The notes under the pieces: generated by a model
Database searches by the model: none
Told to the model about the DNA's origin: nothing
The model's input: only the letters and a program-made list of their open reading frames with translations
Made by a program: the position numbers and the translations under genes
Origin: Leucobacter sp. Psy1
GTDB taxonomy: Bacteria > Actinomycetota > Actinomycetes > Actinomycetales > Microbacteriaceae
Assembly (NCBI RefSeq): GCF_020096995.1
Contig: NZ_CP083692.1
Span: 1,426,001 to 1,490,000, forward strand
Length of the DNA: 64,000 nucleotides
Direction of reading: 5' to 3'
In this document: positions 31,919-39,838 of the stretch, one piece after another
Layout: each line of letters opens with the position of its first letter
Numbering within the stretch: position 1 is the stretch's first letter

Positions 31919-31943
31919 GACTTTGGTCCAGCGTAGCGAGCGG
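31919..31943. repeat. 25-base repeat copy B, containing the binding-protein -10 box
   Basis: Differs from copy A (28866-28890) at two bases. Minus-strand TACGCT (31935-31930) is the -10 equivalent; GGACCAAAGTCC next to it is a better dyad than in copy A. On the plus strand TTGGGACTTTGGTCC resembles the DosR/DevR-type box, a weak similarity. Confidence 0.6.
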
Positions 31944-32026
31944 ATTCAGGAACGTCCCTACGTTGACATGCAGAGCGAATTCAGAGTATCTGAGGCGATT
32001 TTCACTGGTCTTTCCGGGCGGGGAAG

Positions 32027-33682
32027 CTATTGAGCTTGAGTATCGATGCGCCGGCGCAAGTGGGAGAGGATACTCAACGCGTCGAGGCAATCCTGATAGG
32101 TGAAGATACCTTTCTGCTCGAGGGTAACTCGTTCCTCGTGAGTGATCGGATCGCGAAAACCCGACCACAGACCCTTCGATAGCACCCTCTGAGCAGTGCG
32201 AATATTCTTCTGAGTATCGGTCGACAGCTCGAGGTCGATCCATTGCTTAATGACATCGAGTTTCGGGTTGGCATCCGCGAAAGCTCCTTCGATTATGGAA
32301 TGCTCGTTGCCGTTGATTTGAGAGAGGCTTTTGACGTCGTTCACATAGCGCTTGATTCCCTCCACAATTGCGGCATGATAATGACGGTCTTTATATTCCA
32401 TCTCGCATGCCTCCTGAATTGACGGGTGCAACTGGCGCCAGTGGAGGTCCGCGTACTCCGGTGCGATTGTCTGCAGTCCTTCGACGATTGCGCTCTGGTT
32501 CGAGTCGCTCATAGCACTATCCGGAGATATGACAGCATCCAGAACGTTGGAAACGGCGTCGGCACGAGAACGATCTCGGATCGAGCTGACCCACATCCCG
32601 GTGTCGATGTTCAAAGTCTTTTCAACACGACCCTTTTGCGCTTTCCTCCGCGACTCCCTACGGCGTCGACTGATTTCCAACAGTAGCTTTCCCAACGCGC
32701 TTCTTAACCCCTCGGGTTCGGGTAGCTCCCATGAGATCGATCTTCGATCCGTTGAGATCACGTCCTCTGATAGTTCGTCGAGATAGTCGGCATCGATGTA
32801 GCCTGTCAAATACGAAAACGCATAGCTCGATTCGGATACGCCGAAGAACTCGGGATCGTTAGCAAGTCGACCGTTCACGTAGAGAGTGATTCCACGAAGC
32901 TCCTGATGGAGTGGTTTCGCACTGGCGATGATTCTCCCGTGCAACTGGTCCATCAGAGGATCGATATTCGAATCGGAGAGATCGCTTGGGATTGCCCATT
33001 CGGACTCCTTCTCGATGCTGGAGTAACGCAGTTCGCGCGTGACTTCCATGATCCTGTTGTCTTCCGACTGAAGACTGAGTTTGAAGTCATCGTCTACGTA
33101 GTTAAACAATCTCGAGAGACTGTTCGCCAGAGAATCTGTGTTTACCGGAGTCTTACGTTTCAGAGATGAGATCATCACTGAAGTTCCATGGGCCTCTCGA
33201 TCACCCGGCTCTTGCCAGGAGCTCGGCTCGTATTCTCCATCAGCGCTCAACATCGCGTTCCAGTCGAGCTCGACCACCTGGTATGCGGTGGTATCTCGTC
33301 TTTTGGTTCTGATGGTCACGCGTATGCCGATTCCGAAGAGGGCAAGTTTTCCAAGACCTTTCTTTCCCGCCACCCTACGTTTGCCTGACTCAGATTTCCT
33401 CTCACCTTCTTTGACCCGATTGCGGCCGATGCGTAGGTACTTTTCTTGTAGATCGTCCTTGCTCATGCCATGTCCGTCATCGACGACGGTGACCGATGGC
33501 TCTGGATGGCTGATCAACTCGATCGAAACCCGAGTGGCGTCTGCGTCGTAGGCATTCGCTACGAGCTCGGCCAGCGCGTTCGGGAGATGCGAGTACATCT
33601 TGAATCCGAGATGCTCGATGGTCAGCGGATCGAATGTCAACTTCAACTCATGAACCTTTCTCGCGGGAGTGCACATCTCCAT
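32027..33682 (-). CDS. GHKL (HSP90-like) ATPase with C-terminal Ymh (TIGR02391) domain
   Basis: 551 residues. The N-terminus has the Bergerat ATP site: ALAELVANAYDADA (N box), VVDDGHGM (G1) and GKKGLGKLALFGIG (G2). The C-terminal 130 residues (from about EACEMEYKDRHYHAAIVEGIK to LSHLRRRID) match the Ymh-type domain, found in abortive-infection proteins. Homologues often begin MKLTFDPLTIEHLG, so a TTG at 33646, eight bases after AGAAAGG, is a plausible alternative start. Base composition is distinctly lower in GC than in the core genes. First gene of the defence island, same strand as dcm; probably an energy-dependent sensor or effector. Confidence 0.82.
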   Translation of the reverse strand: MEMCTPARKVHELKLTFDPLTIEHLGFKMYSHLPNALAELVANAYDADATRVSIELISHPEPSVTVVDDGHGMSKDDLQEKYLRIGRNRVKEGERKSESGKRRVAGKKGLGKLALFGIGIRVTIRTKRRDTTAYQVVELDWNAMLSADGEYEPSSWQEPGDREAHGTSVMISSLKRKTPVNTDSLANSLSRLFNYVDDDFKLSLQSEDNRIMEVTRELRYSSIEKESEWAIPSDLSDSNIDPLMDQLHGRIIASAKPLHQELRGITLYVNGRLANDPEFFGVSESSYAFSYLTGYIDADYLDELSEDVISTDRRSISWELPEPEGLRSALGKLLLEISRRRRESRRKAQKGRVEKTLNIDTGMWVSSIRDRSRADAVSNVLDAVISPDSAMSDSNQSAIVEGLQTIAPEYADLHWRQLHPSIQEACEMEYKDRHYHAAIVEGIKRYVNDVKSLSQINGNEHSIIEGAFADANPKLDVIKQWIDLELSTDTQKNIRTAQRVLSKGLWSGFRDPITHEERVTLEQKGIFTYQDCLDALSILSHLRRRIDTQAQ

Positions 33683-33772
33683 GAGGTGATGCGTGAGTTA
33701 GGGTCTATGAGTCATGTATAGCCCAGAACGTGGCAGTAGTACGGTGCCGTGCCGGGGAGGGCGTGATCAAAC

Positions 33773-34867
33773 TTAGATCGCATGCAGCAGCTGAAGGGCT
33801 ATTGCCCGGCCCAACGGAATCGGGACGGCGTTCCCTATCTGCCGAGCGATGGCCGTACGCGAACCCACGAATCGATGATCATCAGAGAACCCTTGAAGCC
33901 GTGCTGCTTCGTAGTGGGTGATTGCACGATGTGCGGTCGGGTGGAGGTAACGACCCTTCTCGGGCTTGAAGAATTCGGTGCGGATTGTCACCGATGGCCG
34001 GTCGGCGTAGAGCCGCCCCATCACATCTCCAGAACCTGACTTGTGCTTGCGCCAGCATGGTGCGAGCAGTTCATCGGGGAGATCGAAGCGATTGCCACCG
34101 ACTGGAATCGCGGCAAAACGGTCGAGGGACAGCTGCCGATAGGATCGACTCCAATGAAGCTCCCTAGGTGCGAAGCTTCCTGAGAGGGCTCGGCCTTTGC
34201 GTTCGATGGATCGGGCATCTGCAAGATCGTCCATGTCAGGGACCAGCGGTACGTCGGCGAACTCATCGCCCACTGTTCGATACTTTTGCAAACCGTCTAC
34301 TGCAGAGGGACCGTGGGTGATCTCTGGAAAGCCCGGGAACGAGATATCTCGTTGATGCCCGATGAGTACGGCGCGTTTCCGGGACTGTGCAGCACCGTAG
34401 TCCGCGGCGTTCAGGATGCGGTGCTGGAAAGTGTAGTCTTCGAGAATCCCTCCGGTATCGGTAGCGAGTTCGAACTGCTCGAATTGCGCAGAGTTCGCGA
34501 ACGCTGCGACATTCTCGACCACGAAATACTTCGGCTTCACGCGAATCAAGGCGGCTGCGTACTGCTCCCAGAGGGAGTTCCGTTCGTCCTGCTCGTCCTG
34601 CTTGCCAAGTGTGGAGAACCCCTGGCATGGTGGGCCGCCGATGACAACGTCAGCTGAATCGGGTACGTGCTCAGACTCGAGCCAATCCTGAATCGATCCT
34701 GTGTACACGATCCCCTCGCCGAACGTGGCTTCGAAGGAGGCTGCTGCGGCAGTATCCATCTCTACTGCGGCGATAGTACGGAACTGTTTTGACGCAGCAT
34801 GGAAACCTGCGGTCAGACCGCCTGCGCCCGCGAACAAGTCGAGTATTCGGATGTCACGCTGCTCCAT
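33773..34867 (-). CDS. dcm: DNA (cytosine-5-)-methyltransferase
   Basis: 364 residues with ordered m5C methylase motifs: FAGAGGLTAG (motif I, 12-21), GGPPCQGFS with catalytic Cys81 (motif IV), VVENVAAF (motif VI, 116-123), QSRKRAVLIG (motif VIII, 161-170) and RQIGNAVP (motif X, near the C-terminus). The target-recognition segment between VIII and IX is about 100 residues. Transfers methyl from AdoMet to a cytosine in its recognition sequence. Pairs functionally with vsr at 48745-49170, which repairs T:G mismatches from deaminated m5C. Divergent from the plus-strand defence operon. Confidence 0.95.
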   Translation of the reverse strand: MEQRDIRILDLFAGAGGLTAGFHAASKQFRTIAAVEMDTAAAASFEATFGEGIVYTGSIQDWLESEHVPDSADVVIGGPPCQGFSTLGKQDEQDERNSLWEQYAAALIRVKPKYFVVENVAAFANSAQFEQFELATDTGGILEDYTFQHRILNAADYGAAQSRKRAVLIGHQRDISFPGFPEITHGPSAVDGLQKYRTVGDEFADVPLVPDMDDLADARSIERKGRALSGSFAPRELHWSRSYRQLSLDRFAAIPVGGNRFDLPDELLAPCWRKHKSGSGDVMGRLYADRPSVTIRTEFFKPEKGRYLHPTAHRAITHYEAARLQGFSDDHRFVGSRTAIARQIGNAVPIPLGRAIALQLLHAI

Positions 34868-34999
34868 GATTTATCAGGTTAGCCGGCACCTCGGACATCT
34901 CCAAGCTGGCGCGCGGGCGATCGTGCGCCCGGAATGTCCGAGTTCCGTGCTTAGCTGGGATCGGCAGAGGTAGCGAGATGGCGAAAGGGATATCGAGAG
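34868..34999. promoter_or_regulatory. Divergent promoter region of the defence island
   Basis: 132 bases separate dcm (minus) from the large plus-strand array and must hold both promoters. Two near-identical stretches, GCGAAAGGGATATCGAGAG and GCGACAGGATATCGAGC, occur at 34981-35017, the second inside the first codons of the next gene; they could be a repeated operator. No clear -35/-10 pair was identified. Confidence 0.4.
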
Positions 35000-36919
35000 A
35001 TGGCGACAGGATATCGAGCCGTACTTCGGCTCGACGATGATCAGGATGCGGTGCGCATCGTTGAAGAGCAGCTGCGCTCCTGGTTGAGTGCGAAAGCCTC
35101 TGGCAGGCGCGCGACTTTGGAAACAATCGGATGGGAAGGCCAGGGGGTGCATCGGCTTGGGCCGGATTCGAAGCTATCTGTCGTGGAGGAGGACGACGGA
35201 CGGGATGCGAGCCGTCGACGTCTCTACCGGCTCGTTGAGGAGAACAACGGCAGGACCTGGACCGTTTCCCTCTTTGTCGCTTCCCTTCCAGAAGCACGTC
35301 GTCATCGGCAGACCATTGTCGTCGAAGCCGAGGTTGAGGGTGCGGGCGGGGACCAAGCGGTAAGAGAGCTTGGCACACCTCGTATCGTTCCCATGATCCT
35401 CGAGTCGATTGGAGCTCATGACAATGAAACTCCGTTGAAGGGGCACCCCGTCGTGATCAGACGAGGTGACGTGGAGCAGGTCATCCGCGCCATCGAAGAC
35501 GAGGAGCGCACGGTCTCCGTCGTCGTTGCGGGCTCGCTGGGCGAGGAGAGTGATCAACGCTGGACGGAGGCGATCGCCAGCCTTACCAAGGAGAGCGTGG
35601 GTATAGCAGCGACGTTCGTCGTCTATGCCGATGCAATGGAGGAGCTGCAGGAGCGACTGCCGGCGAGCCATGCCGTAGACGCCGGTCGGGTCAGAACCTT
35701 CTCGCCTCATGTCGACCTTGACGATGTATCGGACGCGACAAGGCACAGGCGGCTTGGGCCAGCCACGTTCACCCGATCGCTTCGGGGAACGAGAGTCGGC
35801 AGGCCGCTGCAGATGCGCCATGCCGAATCAACGCGCCGTCGTCTGATCGAGCTGGAGCTTCCTGCCGACGTAGTAAGGAACCGGAATGTCCTCCGTCAGG
35901 CCGAGACCAGGGTTCTGAGGGATGCCGCGGTGACTGCACGAGTAGCCGAAGAGGAACGGCTTCAGCGCAGTGGAGCAGGGCCTTCGCAGGTACGGCTCGT
36001 CACCTCGAACCCTGTTCGGGAAGCGCAACCCGATGCTTCCGCACCCGACGGTTCCCTATTCGCCTCGCTCACGGCATTGTGGGAACGAGCTGCGCAGTCG
36101 TTCGCAAGGTGGCTGACAGAGGAGGAGCCGAGCCCTTCTCGTCTCGATGAACTGGACCGATTCATCGAACGGAAGAGCGCGGAAGGAGCTGTTGCACAGG
36201 AGCAGCTCGACGAACGCGAGCTCAAAGTCCTGGAGCTCGAGGACGAACTAACGCAGTTGCACAGACATCTTGAGGACCTCGAGATCGATCGCGCGCAATC
36301 AGAACAGGATATCGTCTCACAGCAGGAGGAACTCGCGACGCTCAGGCAGCGCATCGCGGCGAGCGCGCAACCGCAGGACGCATATGTTGCGCCCAACGAC
36401 GATGTCTGGGGCGCGCCGGAATCCGTAGAGGAGCTTCTGAACCGCATCACGCCGGGACAAGATGAGCACCCTGTGTTCAAACGCGTCGTCTTCACTGGCG
36501 ACGAATCGACCGCCCTCGAAATCGATCGTCGCTATGCCCTCGGCACATATGCGCCCTCGCTTTGGCAGTTCATTCGTGTGCTCTGCGACTATGCGGAGTT
36601 GCGCGAATCCGGAGAATTCACCGGCAGTGTGCATATGTATCTCAACGATGATCGCGTGATCGGCACGAAATGCAGCCCTAATCGTCACGCAAGCACCGAG
36701 AGCGAGACTGTGCTGACAAATACGAAGTGGAGAGAGGAGCGCGTGTTGCCGGTTCCGAAGGCAGTCAGTTCAGATGGGCTGATGCTCATGGATGCACACT
36801 TCAAGCCGCCGCATCGGGATACCTTCGCTCCTCGCATGCACTACTACGACGACGTCTCGGGTACGGGAAAGATCTACATCGGCTACATGGGGAAGCACCT
36901 GACGAACACCAAAAGCTGA
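35000..36919 (+). CDS. Unrecognised 639-residue coiled-coil protein of the defence island
   Basis: Start ATG 35000 with AAAGGG upstream. The N-terminal 240 residues look like a mixed alpha/beta domain (YRLVEENNGRTWTVSLFVA, then VSVVVAGSLGEESDQ). The middle is Arg-rich. Residues about 390-450 are a coiled coil (ELKVLELEDELTQLHRHLEDL). The last 150 form a compact domain (YALGTYAPSLWQFIRVLCDYAEL, ending GTGKIYIGYMGKHL). I do not recognise any part. It is the first gene of the plus-strand array, 82 bases from the DUF1156 methylase, so it probably belongs to that system, perhaps as recognition or scaffold subunit. Confidence 0.7.
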   Translation: MATGYRAVLRLDDDQDAVRIVEEQLRSWLSAKASGRRATLETIGWEGQGVHRLGPDSKLSVVEEDDGRDASRRRLYRLVEENNGRTWTVSLFVASLPEARRHRQTIVVEAEVEGAGGDQAVRELGTPRIVPMILESIGAHDNETPLKGHPVVIRRGDVEQVIRAIEDEERTVSVVVAGSLGEESDQRWTEAIASLTKESVGIAATFVVYADAMEELQERLPASHAVDAGRVRTFSPHVDLDDVSDATRHRRLGPATFTRSLRGTRVGRPLQMRHAESTRRRLIELELPADVVRNRNVLRQAETRVLRDAAVTARVAEEERLQRSGAGPSQVRLVTSNPVREAQPDASAPDGSLFASLTALWERAAQSFARWLTEEEPSPSRLDELDRFIERKSAEGAVAQEQLDERELKVLELEDELTQLHRHLEDLEIDRAQSEQDIVSQQEELATLRQRIAASAQPQDAYVAPNDDVWGAPESVEELLNRITPGQDEHPVFKRVVFTGDESTALEIDRRYALGTYAPSLWQFIRVLCDYAELRESGEFTGSVHMYLNDDRVIGTKCSPNRHASTESETVLTNTKWREERVLPVPKAVSSDGLMLMDAHFKPPHRDTFAPRMHYYDDVSGTGKIYIGYMGKHLTNTKS

Positions 36920-37001
36920 GGGCTCCGGTACGGCATGATTGGCGGCGTGCGCACTGTATAGACTCGATGGCAATTGCAACACGTGGCGGAAGTAGAGGCT
37001 A

Positions 37002-39836
37002 TTGGCGAAGAAAAAGCTGATCGAGGTGGCGTTGCCGCTTGACGCGATCAATGCGCAATCGGCGCGGGAGAAGTCCATCCGTCACGGACATCCTTCGACC
37101 TTGCACCTATGGTGGTCCAGAAAGCCCCTTGCAACAGCACGAGCCGTGCTTTTTGCGCAGCTCGTCGATGACCCTTCGGCTCGTGAGGACGAATATCGAG
37201 CCGAAGCACAGCAACGCGGCGAGAGAGATATCGAACGCTACGTCGAGCAACGGGTCGAAGCGGAACGAGAACGTCTCTTCGATCTCATTACTCGGATGGT
37301 GAACTGGGACAATCTAGGAAACGAACGCCTTCTTGGCGAGGCAAGGGATGAAATCTTACGATCCACCGGTGGTGCGCCGCCCGCCATCCTGGACCCCTTT
37401 GCTGGTGGTGGGTCTATTCCGCTGGAAGCTCAACGGCTGGGACTCCAAGTGCATGCCTCCGACCTGAACCCGGTCGCAGTATTGATCAATAAAGCGCTGG
37501 TTGAGATTCCACCAAAGTTTTCGGGGCAGTCGCCTGTCTTTCCTTTTGCTGCAGCGGAAAGCAACTCCTGGCCGAAGAGTACGGGGCTCGCTGAAGATGT
37601 CAAGAATTACGGGAACTGGGTTCAGCAGGAAGCGAAGAGGCGAGTAGGGCACCTCTACCCGAAAGCCACCCTCGAAGATGGGAGCGAAGCAGAGGTTATT
37701 GCGTGGATTTGGGCCCGCACTATCCCATGCCCTAACCCTGCCTGTGGAATTAAAATGCCCCTCGTAACCTCTTGGTGGATTAGTAAGAAGAAGGGGCGTG
37801 AGGTTTTTGTAGTCCCCACGGTGCGTGAAGGCGGGGTTGAGTACTCGATTGGAACTGACTCGCGTCTTGGCCCACCGAAAGCTGATGATGGTACAGTCTC
37901 CGGTCGCCGGGGCGCTAAGTGTATTTCCTGTGGAGCACATGCAGGAATTGACTACATTCGGGAGCAGGGAGAGTTGCAGGCTATGGGGGCGGATCTCATG
38001 GCGGTCGTGGCTGGTGGGAACCGGCGGCGACTCTACCTTCCGCCGACAGCGGCTCATCAGGAAGCAGCGAATGTCTCGAGGCCGTCTGACGCCCCTTCTG
38101 GGGCAATGGCTGACAATCCCCGGTGGTTTTCTCCACCCGCATATGGAATGAAGCAGTTTGCAGATGTTTTCACTCTTAGACAACTCACGACACTGACAGT
38201 CTTTAGCGACCTCGTGGGAGAAGCCCGCGAGAGAATCTTTAACGATGCTATGGAATCGGACAGTTTGAAGCTTATAGCTGATTCGTCCGAGTCAAGCGCT
38301 CGCGCATACGCAGACGCTGTTGCGACTTATCTTGGGCTTTGGATCGGCAGGATAGCAAACCGCTCTTCAAGCTTGAGCGTCTGGAATAGGCCTGCTGAGA
38401 AAATCGAGCAGCTCTTTGCCCGGCACGCGATACCTATGTTGTGGGAGTTCCCTGAGGCCAACCTGTTCTCCCAGTCAACAGGTAACGCTCTTGGTCAGCT
38501 GGGCTATCTAGTCGACGCTATTGCCGCAGTGCCGGGTGGTGAACCCGCGACAGTAACGCAGGCTGACGCGGCTTCTATGGACTATTCGAATGCACTGATC
38601 TCTACGGATCCCCCTTACTACGACAGCATCGGGTACTCAGATCTCTCGGATTTCTTTTACGTATGGTTCCGCAGGTCGATGCGTGACTTTCACCCGTCGC
38701 TGCTAAGTACGTTGCTTGTTCCTAAAGCGGAAGAGCTTGTCGCCAATCCGTATCGGCATGGCGGGAAAGTTGAGGCGAAGGACTTCTTTGAAACGGGTTT
38801 TGAGCAAGTATTCCAGAGGGCTCGGAAAGTTGCCTTGGATGATTTTCCGATCACTGTCTACTACGCGTTCAAACAGTCTGAGGTTGACAAGGTCGGGAAA
38901 TCCTCTGTGGGTTGGGAGACGATCTTGAGTAGTATGATCCGCGCGGGGTGGCAGATTACGGCCACTTGGCCTGTGCGTTCTGAGCGCGCGGGGCGGATGA
39001 ATGGTAACGGTGTTAATGCGCTCGCCTCCTCGATCGTGCTCGCATTGCGCCCGCGGCCGAAGAACGCGCAGGCCATCGAACGTCGTAGCTTCTCCGCTGA
39101 ACTGAGATCCACGCTGCCCGAAGCGTTGCGTGCACTGCAGCAGGGGAGCGTCGCGCCGGTAGATCTCGCTCAGGCCGCTATCGGTCCAGGCATGGCCGTA
39201 TACTCGAAGTATTCCGAGGTGATCGAATCCGACGGATCGAGCATGCCCGTGCGAGAGGCCTTGCGGCAGATCAACGCCGTGCTCGACGAAGTCGTCTCCG
39301 AACAGGAGGGCGAGTTCGACGCCGACACCCGTTGGTGCATCGCCTGGTACGAGAGCCACGGTTTCGACGAGGCGCTCTACGGCGAGGCCGAGACGCTCGC
39401 TAACGCGAAGAACGCCTCGATCGACGGGCTGCGCCGATCCGGTGTGCTCCGCTCCGGCGGCGGCAAGGTCGCACTGCTCGCTCCGGGTGAGCTGCCTGAA
39501 GGGTACGATCCGGCGAAGGACGACCGCATCAGTCTTTGGGAGGTTGTGCTGCACCTCGCGCGCGCTCTCGACGACGAGCGCGGCGGTCTCGATGCCGCGG
39601 GCCGGATCCTGCAGCGGGCCGAGGCCCGCGGGATCGACGGAGCCGCCGCCCATCAGCTCTCGTACCTGCTCCATCAGATTAGCGAGAAGAAGGGGCGCAC
39701 CGCAGCGCAGATCCTTTTCAACGATGTGGCGGCATCCTGGCCGGAGATCCGAGCCGCCGCGCGTGCTGCCGAGAAAGAGGCGGCCCCTGCGGCCGTTTCG
39801 ACCCAACTCGACTTCGATCTGCTCGAGGAGGTCTGA
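37002..39836 (+). CDS. DUF1156-family DNA amino-methyltransferase
   Basis: 944 residues from a TTG at 37002 (GAGG six bases before). The N-terminus (HPSTLHLWWSRKPLATARAVL) is the DUF1156 signature. AdoMet motif I is DPFAGGGS (131-138) and the catalytic motif IV is DPPYYD (536-541), as in N6-adenine/N4-cytosine methylases. Cys243, Cys248, Cys307 and Cys310 form a likely zinc ribbon. The C-terminal 270 residues are helical. Bases 37,300-39,000 are clearly poorer in GC than the remainder, with a switch near residue 670. In known anti-phage loci this family is paired with DUF499 proteins, as here. Confidence 0.9.
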   Translation: MAKKKLIEVALPLDAINAQSAREKSIRHGHPSTLHLWWSRKPLATARAVLFAQLVDDPSAREDEYRAEAQQRGERDIERYVEQRVEAERERLFDLITRMVNWDNLGNERLLGEARDEILRSTGGAPPAILDPFAGGGSIPLEAQRLGLQVHASDLNPVAVLINKALVEIPPKFSGQSPVFPFAAAESNSWPKSTGLAEDVKNYGNWVQQEAKRRVGHLYPKATLEDGSEAEVIAWIWARTIPCPNPACGIKMPLVTSWWISKKKGREVFVVPTVREGGVEYSIGTDSRLGPPKADDGTVSGRRGAKCISCGAHAGIDYIREQGELQAMGADLMAVVAGGNRRRLYLPPTAAHQEAANVSRPSDAPSGAMADNPRWFSPPAYGMKQFADVFTLRQLTTLTVFSDLVGEARERIFNDAMESDSLKLIADSSESSARAYADAVATYLGLWIGRIANRSSSLSVWNRPAEKIEQLFARHAIPMLWEFPEANLFSQSTGNALGQLGYLVDAIAAVPGGEPATVTQADAASMDYSNALISTDPPYYDSIGYSDLSDFFYVWFRRSMRDFHPSLLSTLLVPKAEELVANPYRHGGKVEAKDFFETGFEQVFQRARKVALDDFPITVYYAFKQSEVDKVGKSSVGWETILSSMIRAGWQITATWPVRSERAGRMNGNGVNALASSIVLALRPRPKNAQAIERRSFSAELRSTLPEALRALQQGSVAPVDLAQAAIGPGMAVYSKYSEVIESDGSSMPVREALRQINAVLDEVVSEQEGEFDADTRWCIAWYESHGFDEALYGEAETLANAKNASIDGLRRSGVLRSGGGKVALLAPGELPEGYDPAKDDRISLWEVVLHLARALDDERGGLDAAGRILQRAEARGIDGAAAHQLSYLLHQISEKKGRTAAQILFNDVAASWPEIRAAARAAEKEAAPAAVSTQLDFDLLEEV

Positions 39837-39838
39837 AC

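Noticed and set aside
28866-31943. Direct repeats as insertion-sequence target duplications or att sites
   Set aside because: At 25 bases with mismatches they are too long for a target duplication, no transposase or integrase lies between, and each copy contains the -10 of a minus-strand gene. Promoter duplication fits better.
26364-34999. Prophage, because of the XRE and ImmA/IrrE genes
   Set aside because: No integrase, terminase, capsid, tail or lysis gene anywhere in the window.
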